Shown piece by piece: positions 33,341-44,416 of a stretch of 64,000 nt of DNA (position 1 is its first letter; each line of letters starts with the position of its first letter). The stretch comes from Chionoecetes opilio (taxonomy: Eukaryota > Arthropoda > Malacostraca > Decapoda > Majidae). The notes below the pieces were generated by a model, which saw only the letters and a list, made by a program, of their open reading frames with translations, was not told the DNA's origin and did no database searches. Position numbers and translations under genes: made by a program. The stretch covers positions 87,001 through 151,000 of the forward strand of contig JACEEZ010006350.1 of assembly GCA_016584305.1 (NCBI GenBank), in the 5' to 3' direction.

Positions 33341-34472
33341 TGTTGTTATTGTTGTAATTGTTGAAGGGCACCGTTGTCGGGATCGACGATATTTGCCCTG
33401 GTTTACACCTATGAATCTATCACAGTCGCGAGGGTTGATTAGTCTTCTTCAGGAAGGTACAGGTGAAGGCTGGTTCACACTCTGAAATCACGGCAGTGTT
33501 CCGTCAGCCATGCCTTGTCACTATTCTTCACGGTTCCGTCATTTTCGGCAGTTCCTGCTCACCCTCTAAGCAGACATGGTGCCTCAGAGGCTATGGTTGA
33601 AGAAATTTGCATTAATAGCACTTCTGTTGGATGAAGAAGAGGAGTTGAACTCTAAAAGACACTGTTTTGGGTACATAAAGCCTTGAGAAAACTACAATTA
33701 TCAGCACAGCACAGTTTCATTACGTTAAAATATTCTTCCCCGGAAACCGTTACGTGACAGGACGGTGATGTATTGGAGCCGTGACGGCGGCACACCGTTT
33801 AGTGTAACAAGTCTATTTGTTTGAATGTACGAAATTCTAACGGATGTGATGAGACTGTGCTGCGTCACCATGATGGTATAGTGTGATTCGGCCTTGAGGC
33901 GGACGGTGTGGCGCCGTGATGGGTCTTGGTCTTGGTGTACCGTGTGGAAGACTTTTGTCCCGTCTACAGGTACCGTTGCGGCCTTTTTACTAACACTCTT
34001 TCAAACAGTTTCCTTATCCGTAGAGGTACAGGGGTGAGGATTGATGGGTCGAGGTGGTACAAAGGCCTATGCTGTCTCCTATCCCACCTTGCTTACCACT
34101 ATAGCGGCGCTAACACATACACACCTGCATCAGCTTAGGCCACCCCCCTGTCTGGGACCAGGATTAGAGGTGACCTGACGCTGACCTGACTTGTCCTCGC
34201 CGACACAACTGCAACACCAGCTGCAGGTCGAATGCGGGTTAAGGCGACATCTGATATGCGGGATGTTTGTCTTTTCCATGGGTGCAGGGAGGAGTCTCAG
34301 CGGTAATGACCCATGGTGGGTGTGCGGAGGGCGTCACCGAGTTAAGTATCCCAAGTGAAGCAGCAGACCTGAGATACCAGACGTTTTACAATGGAGAGCA
34401 GCAGCGGGGGGTGGATGATGTTTACATCTGACTCGGCCATCTTGGCAGCAACAATCGCTGTCTTGTTGCCCC
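33341..34472 (-). mobile_element. LINE with (CAA)n tail, decayed and interrupted
   Basis: 33341-33466 matches the 3' end at 44417-44530 (GACGATATTTGCCCTGG, GAGGGTTGATTAGTCTTC). 34200-34472 matches 44790-45010 (GTTTGTCTTTTCCATGGGTG). The middle part holds the Harbinger insertion and diverged sequence. Confidence 0.65.
33467..33894 (+). mobile_element. 428 bp PIF/Harbinger element, TSD TGA
   Basis: Ends AGGCTGGTTCACACT and inverted AGTGTGATTCGGCCT, flanked by TGA at 33464-33466 and 33895-33897; the LINE without the insertion reads CAGGTGAGGCGG. Inside, 33572-33688 encodes MVPQRLWLKKFALIALLLDE followed by EEEL, like the start of Harbinger transposases. Confidence 0.75.
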
Positions 34473-34829
34473 AGCTCTTGTTTTCTCTTAAACTCCAACC
34501 TTTTCTTAGTATTATGCATTACTGTAGATAACACAGTTACAAATCTGTGCTCAGTGGACTACTGCTCAACACAGATCACTCCAGACCCCTTTTAGTAATA
34601 CACCACCGGCTGTTCTGCATTCTCTGCCCGACCTCTCAATCGCTAATATGGCCGCATTAGACGCAGGGTGAACTTTGCATTCCTTTTTAATGGAAAAAAA
34701 CTGCGTCTTATGCGCCGGCAATTACAGTAATTGTGGTTTCTTTGTTGTGTCCAAATGTTGTATTGGCGATTGATCTGAGGCCATTGAGCCTTGGCCCAGA
34801 TCCAGCAACGGAGGTCATATCTCCAGCTA

Positions 34830-35262
34830 CCACCCGCTCTCCCACCGCCTATATATTATATTACCTGCCCTTACTACCGTATCCAGCAAGCCTCCCTCGG
34901 TAGGTAGTTAACAGGTAGGAAGGCCCTGACTGGCTTAGGCGAGTAATGAAGTCATCAAACTTGTCATCAGTCACCAGGCAATGACAAACTGTTTCTAAAA
35001 CTTCTCGACCAATCACAAGTCAACAAGACGTTTGACACGGCCTTTAAAGGTCGTGTCACAAGAACACTTTTTCCGTTAGTGTTACGGGGTGCCGCGGCAA
35101 GAATGTTTTCCTGTCACTGGCTACCCCGCCACCTCAACACCTTTAAATCACCCTTATTTAAGGTGACACACAGTACTACACTGACCTAAATAATGACACA
35201 TATATAACAGCTCACCATAATCACTACAATGTATAATAAAGAGTAATAAGACTTATAACCCT
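34830..35262 (-). mobile_element. T6-like internal fragment
   Basis: Contains AAATCACCCTTATTTAAGGTGACAC and AACAGCTCACCATAATCA-type sequence, the reverse of 48520-48640 and 49995-50080. Confidence 0.55.
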
Positions 35263-35263
35263 G

Positions 35264-35450
35264 CCCACCCTGCTGGCGAGAGACCTGGCCCACCTGGCAC
35301 CCGCTTACCTCTCAGGACAACACGCTGTCATCCGCCTCAGCTGTGCCTTCCTGAAGAAGACAGGTCAGCTACCGCGCCTGTGATAGCATCATAGGATATC
35401 ACCAGGGATCGTAGGGCTCCTCAAGGGGTCCTCGCAGCCCTACAAACAAC
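35264..35450 (+). mobile_element. 3' end of (CAA)n-tailed LINE
   Basis: CTGTCATCCGCCTC and TGATAGCATCATAGGATATC followed by GCAGCCCTACAAACAACACC, as in the copy at 39900-40060. Confidence 0.7.
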
Positions 35451-35913
35451 ACCAAGAAGGAGGAGGAAATCTCCGCCATCATGATACTACTGCCGGCTGC
35501 CGCTGCCAGACATAGGACTGACAGTGCTGTACACTACACCTGTACAGTAACTGTATTGTGTATTTTTACTGTAGATTTATTTATTTACATGGTTTATCTT
35601 ATGTTTATTGATATTTGCATGACTTAGAAATGTTATCACATATAATATATTTTTTTATTTATATATTTTTTTTATTATTATTTTATCCCTGCATTATTCA
35701 GATCCTTGCATTACTCGGACCACTCCTTGGCCCAATTAGTTCGAATACGAGAAGGTTTACTGTAATTCCCATTAGGAAGTCAATTATACAGTATCCTCCC
35801 GAGTTTCACGCTATCCGAGTTTCGCGATCCTCGAGTTTCGCGCCGAGTCCTAAATTCTTACCACCCCGACTTTCGCACATTATCTCCCCAAGTTTCGTGC
35901 TGCTTCGTACCAG

Positions 35914-35944
<31 letters not shown>

Positions 35945-36190
35945 ACAACGCCATTAGGCAGTGACCTCCAGGGATGGGATGATAGGCCCTGGAGGTTCAC
36001 TCGAGGGCTGTGATGGTTGGCCCTCGCCCGTGGTGGTGCAGGAAGGATTTATATTTTGACGCTTGTGATTAGAGGTTCATGCCGCCCCCCTGTGTCCTCC
36101 GATGCACTCGCAATTGTAGGTAGAGTTAATGGGTGGCATGTGGGTGTTCTTAAGCCACTCGACGGTGCAGAGAAAGATTGTATACCTTAC
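35914..36190 (-). mobile_element. tRNA-derived SINE (family S3), head truncated
   Basis: T-rich tail complement at 35914-35931, then CCATTAGGCAGTGACCTCCA and GGTTCATGCCGCCCCC body words. The tRNA-like head is mostly lost. Confidence 0.65.
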
Positions 36191-36535
36191 GGTAATATCA
36201 AGATCAGGATCAAGTATCGCCATAGAGGTAAATAGTTGTACTCGTATGTACAGAGGACAGTGAAGCTAACTTCATGCATGGTGTCGTGCATCCGTCACGC
36301 TCCTTGACAAATTTCGTTTAATTCCTCCCAGAGCTTCTTATGGGGAATTATTTTTCAAAAAAGGTGTCTGGGAACTCCCTCACGACCTTGACTTCCTGCT
36401 TGCTATTTTAAAACTCATCAGTCATTAATGGTCAGTGACGAGGTGACCAGTGTGTTGTTTCTTATTGTCACTCCCGGTTCGAATTCCAAAAAAGTCAACA
36501 AAACTTTTCGGAAAAGTATTTTTGCTCAATTAGAT

Positions 36536-36860
36536 ATGGGGCCTAAGCCTGAGGACTGCAGACCAGATCACCCATATTCACACCTTGCATAAGATCAATT
36601 TTAGTGCAAAACAGATTGTGAGGGAGACTGGTAGAGCTCAACGAACGGTTGAGCGGTGGTTTAAGAAATCACGAGAATCGCCAAATGAATAAAGTCTAAC
36701 GCACTTGCCTCGTCCAATAGGCAAGAAAAAAGTTTCAAAAAAGACTTTGAATATTATCAGGAGACAGTTAGTGAAATTTCCTACCAAAACAGCATGAAAA
36801 TAAATATCAATAAACCCACAGTTACTGGGTACAGTGTATGTAAGAAACGTGTTATTTCTT
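36536..36860 (+). pseudogene. Tc1/mariner-like transposase N-terminus, decayed
   Basis: A plus-strand frame reads ITHIHTLHKINFSAKQIVRE then TGRAQRTVERWFKKSRESP, a helix-turn-helix DNA-binding domain like those of Tc1-type transposases, followed by a stop and KKVSKKTLNIIRRQLVKFPT. A frameshift follows the initial MGPKP. The catalytic domain is absent. Confidence 0.65.
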
Positions 36861-36970
36861 AGTAACGCGGGTAAACATGCTGGCAGTCGCAGTACACAAC
36901 CAACTTCTCTGTCGTCCACTGTACATATGGAAGAATGGTGGCAGCAAGACGTGTGTGATGTGTGAGACAG

Positions 36971-37880
36971 CACCGGTATTACCAAAGCGATCATAGTTAA
37001 GAACGTATATCATAGCTGGACAAAATGGCCCATTTTAGTCACAACTGGCTGGCGAATATCATAAATTGGGGGGGGACTATCACAAACCGCGCGGGAGGCT
37101 AGGAGTAGGATCACCGAGTTCTAGCGCGACTATGATAACGGCCTCGCGACTATGATAAACTTTCCTGCTGTCAACAGGGCCGAGACACAATAACAGCCTC
37201 AGTAAAGGAATATTTACCCACATAGGGATGTGTTGAGTGAGCTGAGTGATGCACAGCTGATTAGGAAATACCGAGTAGACCGTGTGAAGGCTAAGAGTGG
37301 GTTCACAGAGTTCTAGCGTGACTATGATAACGGCCCCATGACTATGATAAACTTTCCTGCTGTCAACAGGGCCGAGTCACAATAACAGCCTCAGTGAAGG
37401 AATATTCGCCCACATAGGGATGTGTTGAGTCAGCTGAGTGATGCACAGCTGATTAGGAAATACAGAGTAGACCGTGTGAGGGCATATTGTTCCTCACCAA
37501 CTTTGTACAAACAGCTTTTAGATCGAAAACATCGCCATCTGGCAACTCTGTCCCGTGTTTACACAGATACTGCTCAACGGTACATCTATATGCCTTATTT
37601 TCGGGAATGAATTACTACATCACTCTCTGTGTCACTGCCCTAAACATGTTATAAACATAAGGGAAGAAGTATCAATCCATAAAACCTGGTCAAAGGATGA
37701 ATTTACTGATTATATAACCATTTTAAAGAAACAATGACGCTATATTTAGCAGATGCCTATGATAGAAAATTGTGCTAGATTCCAAACTTATGATAAATGG
37801 CGTATGATAAAAAATTATGATATTCAAGAGTAATGATACATTTCTGTCATAGCTATGATTAAGTTTTGGTAATACCGGTC
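36971..37880 (+). mobile_element. 910 bp PIF/Harbinger-like element, TSD CAG
   Basis: Ends (C)ACCGGTATTACCAAA and inverted TTTGGTAATACCGGT(C), flanked by CAG at 36968-36970 and 37881-37883, inside a LINE. A frame with VLSQLSDAQLIRKYRVDRV resembles the N-terminal part of Harbinger transposases; the rest is missing or shifted. Confidence 0.6.
37099..37481 (+). repeat. Two-copy tandem repeat of about 191 bp
   Basis: Each copy starts CTA(G/A)GAGT(A/G)GG and ends with the LSDAQLIRKYRVDRV coding stretch, so the transposase N-terminal segment is duplicated. ACTATGATAA(C/A) recurs within each unit. Confidence 0.85.
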
Positions 37881-38646
37881 CAGGAGTGGATGAGACTGTG
37901 GAGTACTTGATGTTGGAATGTGAACGGTATGAGTATGCTAGAACAAAGATGTTGGAGGTAGTGGTAAGAGAGGTCGGAGTGGAAGAATGGAGACAGACGA
38001 GAGACAGGAGTGTGGATAGGCAGATGGAGTACCTGCTGGGGTTGTGTGCTGAATGGAGGAATGACAGTCGTGTGGCTGAAAGTGTAAAAGAATTCTTGGA
38101 AAATTCTTGGAGATCATGCATGAGAGAGAATGAGAGGCAGGGGGCCCCTCAGTGAGGGGGGACTCCTTATGAATGTGATGCAGAGAGAGGAGGGAGGGGA
38201 AAATGAAACACCTAGTTTTGCTTCCCCGGTTTGCTTCTCTCCCAACATAATATGTGTGTGGGAGAACACCAGACCAAAGGCTTCACTGACAACATCCGCT
38301 GGGTAATTCACAGCTCATGCTCAAGCTCGTAGGTCCTCTCTTCTCCCCCTATTCCTCCTCCTCTCCTCTTCTCTAATGTTGGCCAAAGCCATCACCCCGA
38401 GAGGCGGGTCACAAACCTCCGGCTAACACCCGGTACCCATTCACTGCTGGGTGGACATGGGCTCTGGGCATTTTGAGGGTATTTTGGGGGGGGAGAAAGT
38501 GAGTCTCATAAGCCATAAAATACGTTACATCTTGCACCTGAATAAATACGCATTTTTACAGTGTTTTCAATACCCGAGTTTCGCGATCCTCGAGTTTAGC
38601 GCTATGCCTTCGGAAGAAAGCATATGCAAAACTCGGGAGGGTACTG

Positions 38647-39465
38647 TAGTGCATAATGAATAAATAATATGACAAAGAGGTAAACATCTGACACCATGTT
38701 TGAAATACCTCACACAAGTGGGCGATTGGACCCAAAATTTCCGGAGGCATGTTTTCCTCCGACTCGGTGACTGGTAGTGGGCGCAACCTCCCACTACCTC
38801 CAACTTTTCGGTGAAGTGGGAGGAAAATGGCTAGTGTGATACCCCCTTTAGCCTTGATGGCCTGTTCAGTGTATAAGGGTCATTAAGCTGAGTGTGGGCA
38901 GTGTAACGGACCCATAGTTTCATAGCCGTGTGGGTTTAGTGGCGCCACGGGCTGTTTTTTTCTTCACATATGCAAATGGCGGAGGGCACCGGTAAGTGCA
39001 GTCCAGTCATAGGTACTACCGTGTTTTACTATAATATACAGTATGTAGCGGTACTATCAGGGGACTATGGTGTTTTTCAAATGCAAACAAGAGGCGGACC
39101 TATAGTAAAGATTCATATATTCATTTAAGTGGTGTGGTTTTATGTGATTTTGCGACAGGTTACCGTATACCGTACCGTAGCCTATTCACATTTAAGCTTT
39201 GCCCTACCAGTAGCCTTCCGTATTTTGGGGGCCGATTTATATGGCAAGTATAGGCTTAATCCGTAATCTTGAGCTAATAATCTTGAGGTCAACTTGTACG
39301 CCTGGTCAACTTGTACGCCGCAATTTATGGTACATCTATTGTAAGTACACCATGCAATCATATGTTGTCATTCCCTGTACATGTATATTAAACCATGTTT
39401 TGTATGTTATATGTATGTATTGTATGGCACATGACGTATGAGTGCTACCGACAAGAGTCTAAAGT
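38647..39465. other. Intronic TE ends, no gene
   Basis: AGTGTGATACCCCCTTT at 38835-38853 looks like a Harbinger-type end with no partner seen. A T12 end lies near 39270-39332. Nothing else recognised. Confidence 0.4.
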
Positions 39466-39469
39466 GTTA

Positions 39470-40061
39470 AGGCCAAGATGGCCTGAACAGTAGTAAACAC
39501 AACCCCCTTCCCTCTGCCGCTCTCCGTGGCCAAACGCCTCATCTCCCTTGTCTGCCGCTCCACCTGGAACAACACGCTCGGCGATGTCCTCCGCATGACC
39601 TCCATGGGCCAATACCGCAGTGACTCTTCCCCCCAGCCATGGATAAGGAAAAAGTCCTACGTCCTCGATGTCACCCTCACTAGCCTCCACCTGGGCCACA
39701 CGACACTCACTGCTCACCTTCACTGCCTCCGTCTGTCCCCTGACCCTCACTGCCCTGGTGCAGGGACGTCCCGGAGACTACTGAACACTTTCTGCTGCAG
39801 TGTCCGTGCTTCCACTCCCACTGTGTAGTGCTACACTCTCAACTCCTCGCCCTGAACGTCACCACTTTTGACCTGCCCACCCTGCTGGCGGCAGGTGGCG
39901 TCCACCCCTCACGGCAACACGCTGTCATCCGCCTCACCTGTGCCTTCCTGAGGAAGACAGGTCAACTACCGCACCTGTGATAGCATCATAGGACATCACC
40001 GGGCCTCATAGTGTTCCCCAAGGGATCCTCGCAGCCCTAAAACAACAACAACCAACAACAA
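39470..40061 (+). mobile_element. 3' part of (CAA)n-tailed LINE
   Basis: Encodes SLVCRSTWNNTLGDVLRMTS and LHLGHTTLTAHLHCLRLSPD on the plus strand, then the C-terminal cysteine motif with one frameshift near 39765, and ends CCTAAAACAACAACAACC. It is closest to the copy at 6141-8073. Confidence 0.85.
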
Positions 40062-40229
40062 CAGTGTCGTAAAAGTCCGCGGCGGGGTAGTTGTTATTGG
40101 CGGTTATCGGACAGAGTAGGATAAACGTCCGGGGGTGGGTAATGGCCTCAGACTGTTGCGATTCCCGGACTTTTCAGGTTCCCGGACCAGTGCTCCCTTC
40201 TAATAGTCCGGGAAAACGAGGTTTTACTG
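40062..40229 (+). mobile_element. T4-type right end
   Basis: Ends TAGTCCGGGAAAACGAGG then TTTTACTG and TA; includes CGGACAGAGTAGGATAAACG, inverse of 59233-59255. Confidence 0.65.
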
Positions 40230-40339
40230 TAGTGCATAATTTTTTTCTCTTTCAACTTTTTTTTTCTTCAACTCCTTATTATTCCTGTAATTTTGCTTGC
40301 ATTGAATTTTAACTCAGTCTCGTATGACTGAACGACGTA

Positions 40340-40497
40340 CTGTTTGACCGAACGATGCCCCTCATAAACCGAACAGCCTCATAAACCGAACTCTGTTCAG
40401 TTTATGAGGCGGACAACCGATCATCCTATAAACCGAACTATCGGATATTGCGATCGACCCTTCCCCCCAATTGGTTTGGTTTATCGAGGGTTAACTG
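40340..40497. mobile_element. T13 Tigger-like end
   Basis: Repeated CATAAACCGAAC words and a terminus GGTTTATCGAGGGTTAACTG next to TA. Confidence 0.5.
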
Positions 40498-41003
40498 TAC
40501 AGTAAACCCTTCATGCTCGCAGGGGTTAGGGAACAGAGACACGCGAGTATGGTAAATCCGTGAGCATGACATTAGGTACCCCTCCTGCCCTGCAAATAGG
40601 CTTACGGTATAAAGAAAATGGATTTTGTTGCTTGAATGATAATGATAATGATAATGATAATTATGGATGCAAATAATGCAAAATTGTATACATTGTACAT
40701 TACAGGTGTATTCATGACTAGTAATAGGGTACACTACTGTATAGATGTAAACAATCGGTACAGATCGATACTTAAGAGTGTTTTGTTGTCACTGTCCTTC
40801 CGTCTTTCGTCCTCTACCCCCAGGCCATAATCCTCCCCTCTTGTGTATAACATCTTATAGTCGACCATATTTAGAGTAATTTGCTATGTTGAGTCAAACA
40901 AATTGCAACAGTTTGTTTTATTGTTAATTATTGTTTATTAAGTAGTTATTGATGCGATATCCAAAATGGGACACAGGTTTCAACCCAGAAGTTACCTAAT
41001 TTG

Positions 41004-42171
41004 CAGAGCTGGGCGTGCAAATTTTGTTCCTTAGTCCGCAAAGCGCACATTTTCGCGATCGAGTCCGCAGAGCGCAAAATTCTCAAAAAAAAGGCGGAGC
41101 GCAAGCGCAAAAGCGCAAATTTATAGCCCCCCAAAAAAACTAAACCGCAAATTAAAAAAATTAAAGCGCAAACATAAAAGTTAAAGCGCAAACCTCATTT
41201 TTTAGTCTGCAAACTGAAAAATTCAATGTTAAATTAATATAAAGTGTATAAATGATTAAAAGATTGAATGTTTACAGTATTTGAAGCATTTATTGAACAC
41301 AAGTTTATATAAAAAATAAGATAATACTGTCAAAACAACACAAATAGTTGAAAAATGCAAATACACAATACTAATATTAGTCCTCCTCATCACTGTCCTC
41401 CAGCTCCCACCGACCCTTGAGGAGGTTCATGTTACCCTTGAGGAACACCAGCTTCTCCAAGTTCTTGGCCGTCAGACTCTATCGCTTCGGCCTCATGACG
41501 TCTGAGCCCATGCTGAACGGCCGCTCTACCGCCGCTGAGGAGAGCACTGGAGTGTTGTACCTGATGAACAGGTCCACCCAGATCTGCCTGTGCTCCATGG
41601 GAAACATGTCAGGTGACAGAGGCACGTTATCCTGGACGTCTAGCTGGGTCCAGGAGTGCAAGTTCTTCTCCAGTTCCTCGTCCACGTCCCCCTGGGACAA
41701 CGGCCTCCTTGCCGCCTTCATGTACTCGAAGGTGCTGGGCCGGGCATGGACTGGGGCGTCGTTGTTGCCGTTGTGGTCGCCCACCTTTGCCCTGATCTCC
41801 TGGACAATCCTCCTCTTGATGGTGTCCTCCAGGTCGGGGTTGAGGTACTCCACCACTGCTTGCAGCTCTCTGTGCCACACTCGACCGTGGCATGAGCTTG
41901 CTCTTTTCTGCAGCGTTTTTTAAATAAAAAGTAAACTTAAATATAAATGCTATATTTGACGTATCTTTTAATTTTTTTATTTTACTTCATTTGAGTTTCT
42001 CGGCAAAGTTTTTCTGCTAAGTTTGCGCATTTGCGGACTTATAAAATATCGAGAGCGCAAACTCCAAAAGCGCAAATTTTCGGCGTTTTGCGCAGAGCGC
42101 AAATATTTTATATGGAGCGCAAATTGCGCTTTTGCGCATTTGCGCTTTCGTTTGCGCTCCGCCCAGCTCTG
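41004..42171 (-). mobile_element. hAT element, internally deleted, 8 bp TSD
   Basis: Ends CAGAGCTGGGCG and inverted CGCCCAGCTCTG with the duplication CTAATTTG at 40996-41003 and 42172-42179. Many GCGCAAA words crowd both subterminal regions. Only the transposase C-terminus remains. Confidence 0.9.
41377..41880 (-). pseudogene. hAT transposase C-terminal dimerisation domain
   Basis: Minus-strand frame from 41880. It reads HRQIWVDLFIRYNTPVLSSA then AVERPFSMGSDVMRPKR, the conserved hAT dimerisation block (L.I..TPVSSA..ERLFS.), then a TAG at 41479-41481, after which SLTAKNLEKLVFLKGNMNLL continues to a natural stop at 41377. N-terminal zinc finger and catalytic region are deleted. It cannot catalyse transposition. 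Confidence 0.9.
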
Positions 42172-43065
42172 CTAATTTGCATAATTTTAAAATGGCCGCC
42201 ATTTATATATATAAGGCCCATTATCTCTAAAACTACTCATTTTTAGCACAATAAGTGCATTACACTTGAATAGAAACATGATCCAGTGAATCTGAAAAAC
42301 ATATTTTCAAACTCACATGACCCCTCTAAACATGTAGGTCAAAGGTCAAGTTGTACACAATAGGTCAAATGGCCGTTTTTACTGGAAATGTATTTTATGC
42401 ATGATTAACATTTTGCGTCGCCTCTTAAAAAACAAGATTATAGAGTCACTGCCCTCAGTGGCAAAATTATTATCAAGGTATGCAACTATGGATGGTGTAT
42501 GTATGCCTGTATGGCACTAATAATCTGAATAAATTTTCTTTTCTCATTTTTTAGATCTGTTTTAATACAAATTAGACACCCCAGAATCCCACCCCACCCT
42601 CTTCGATGGTCACCCTTCTTCCAACCACAGCATCAACTTGCCATAAGCTGCATGATCTCAGATAGTAATTTGACCCCAATCCCATTGCATCATATTCCTT
42701 GCCAACTGTGAGGCTAATTAATGTGTATATACACACAACAATAACTACCTGTTTTCCAGGAAACTCCCTGGCTCTATTATTAGCATGATATATTTTCTCT
42801 CCTAGTAAATCTGTACATGGTGTCAGGTTGCTGTTATTTAATAATGAGATGTGTATGCTACTTGGAATATCATGGTGTGTATGCAGCACATGCTTGGGCC
42901 TGTGTACTGTTCATGTACAGTGTTTTGGAGCTGTACTGTGTTTGGATTTCAACGTTCAACTCAACATTGGCAGTCACTGATGAATATGCCTGTTGCGTAC
43001 GTGGTAAGTCCAATATTTTACAGCAAATATTAGTGGATAAAAGTTTGGAAAGTTAAGCTTAAATA

Positions 43066-43414
43066 ACAGCCAATATTAAAACTCAAGAGCTTCAAGAGTG
43101 TCAACATCAAGAAACTTCCACCAACAGCTGATGCAGCCAAATATCATTCTTATAGAGTGTATCTACAGACTCAAATATGGATAGGAAACGTGGTACTGAA
43201 GCCGGAAGATTGGGGATGGAATAGTCAACACGAGAGTTTGTTGCCTGCAAAAATGGACAGCAGACCAGCTCCTGATGCCCTCTTGAGGATCGTACATTGC
43301 AAATGCATGGAGTACTGTGACACACTGATATGTTCATGCAAGGAAAACGGGATGTACTGCACCAAATTCTGCGGAAATTGCCAAGACGGACTATGCACAA
43401 ACATAGTTAGATGA
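43066..43414 (+). pseudogene. Cysteine-rich CXC-like frame in the inverted-repeat element
   Basis: Plus-strand open frame after a stop at 43063. KLPPTADAAKYHSYRVYLQT leads to PEDWGWN (about 43205) and then APDALLRIVHCKCMEYC and CSCKENGMYCTKFCGNC, a run of about ten cysteines resembling tesmin/CXC-type motifs. This combination is common at the C-terminus of large predicted invertebrate proteins that I believe to be transposon-derived (recollection, not checked). Upstream coding parts are not visible, so I treat it as a remnant. Confidence 0.5.
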
Positions 43415-44416
43415 ATTTGACTACTAATTCACAGTATGTATCCAAAAGAACACAAATAATGAACACCTTAATAGGTGCATATATAACTGTTTACATATGT
43501 TCTTTAATTTGATTGTGATCGAATGTTGTAAGTCTTGACATAGGGCCTACACTTTCATGGATAACTTCGGACAGGGTACAATATCTATATAACAATTAAT
43601 ATTGTTAAAAAATAATATCATTAGCTATGTCTTAATGCACTTTTTTTGTAAAGAAAAGGTCATTTGACCAATTTTTTTAAATTCTTGACCTTTGACCTAC
43701 ATGTTTTAGAGGGGTCATTTGAGTTTGAAAAAATGTTTTATAGCTTCACTGGTTCATGTTACTATTCAAGTATAATGCTCTTATTGTGCTAAAAATGAGT
43801 ATTTTTAGAGATAATGGGCCTTATACAGGGAGGTCTCGAAGATACGAGCAGTTAGGTTCCACCTGGCATACTCGTAAAGCGAAATCTCGTATAACTTAAC
43901 ACATAACTAATGGTAAAATATAGGTTTGGTTCCAGGATCCCAATCAATAAAAAAAAAAAAAAAAAAAAAAAAAATTATTATAAAAAAAAAAAAAAAAAAA
44001 AAAGACATGTTTTTCAAGCTAAAATAAACTATAGCAAACACAACAAACACACAGCGTCTATATTACCCACACTGTACTACATATTCTGTAGAAAAAGCAT
44101 TCTGAAAGAGAAAATAGCACACAAAGTAACATAACTGCACATTAATTAAACATTAAACATGCATAACACTCACAAGTGGAAATGTTGTGTGGGGAGACAG
44201 GAAGCTGGCACGTAACCAGCTCAAAGTCCCTGTTTTCTCTCTCCGAGGCTCGAGAGAAAACAGCGGTGACTGCGTTTGCAGGGATGACTGGGTTAGAGTT
44301 CTTCCTCCTCCTCTTGATCACTTGGGAAAGAGGAAAGATCCTCGGTGCTGCCGCGTGATAACAATAGACTCGAGAGAGTAGGGTAGGTAAGGGACAAGGG
44401 AGGGTTGCGCAGACCT

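Larger units (their letters stand above)
32439..34727. mobile_element. T10 Tigger-like element hosting a LINE
   Basis: CCGTATTTGCCGGCGCATAA at the left and CTTATGCGCCGGCAATTACA at the right are inverted, flanked by TA. A LINE (33341-34472) sits inside, and that LINE holds a Harbinger element. Confidence 0.65.
32248..35762 (-). mobile_element. T3 Tigger-like element expanded by nested insertions
   Basis: Ends CAGTAAATCCTCTCGTATTC (32248) and GAATACGAGAAGGTTTACTG (to 35762), TA flanks. Orientation is opposite to the copy at 22205. T10 (32439-34727) is inserted inside, followed by T6-like and LINE pieces. Confidence 0.7.
36930..38450 (+). pseudogene. LINE C-terminal fragment split by Harbinger-like insertion
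   Basis: Before the insertion MEEWWQQDVCDVC can be read, and after it (37886) DETVEYLMLECERYEYARTK continues to ESVKEFLENSWRSCM and a stop at 38155. A CxxC..DETVEHLLLEC motif ends many arthropod LINE polyproteins. A 3' untranslated stretch rich in CTCC follows to about 38450. Confidence 0.65.
35789..38646. mobile_element. T8 Tigger-like element expanded by nested insertions
   Basis: CAGTATCCTCCCGAGTTTCA at the left and ACTCGGGAGGGTACTG at the right, with TA flanks and shared inner words CGAGTTTCGCGATCCTCGAG at both sides. It encloses a SINE, a Tc1-like fragment, a LINE C-terminus and a Harbinger-like element. Confidence 0.65.
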
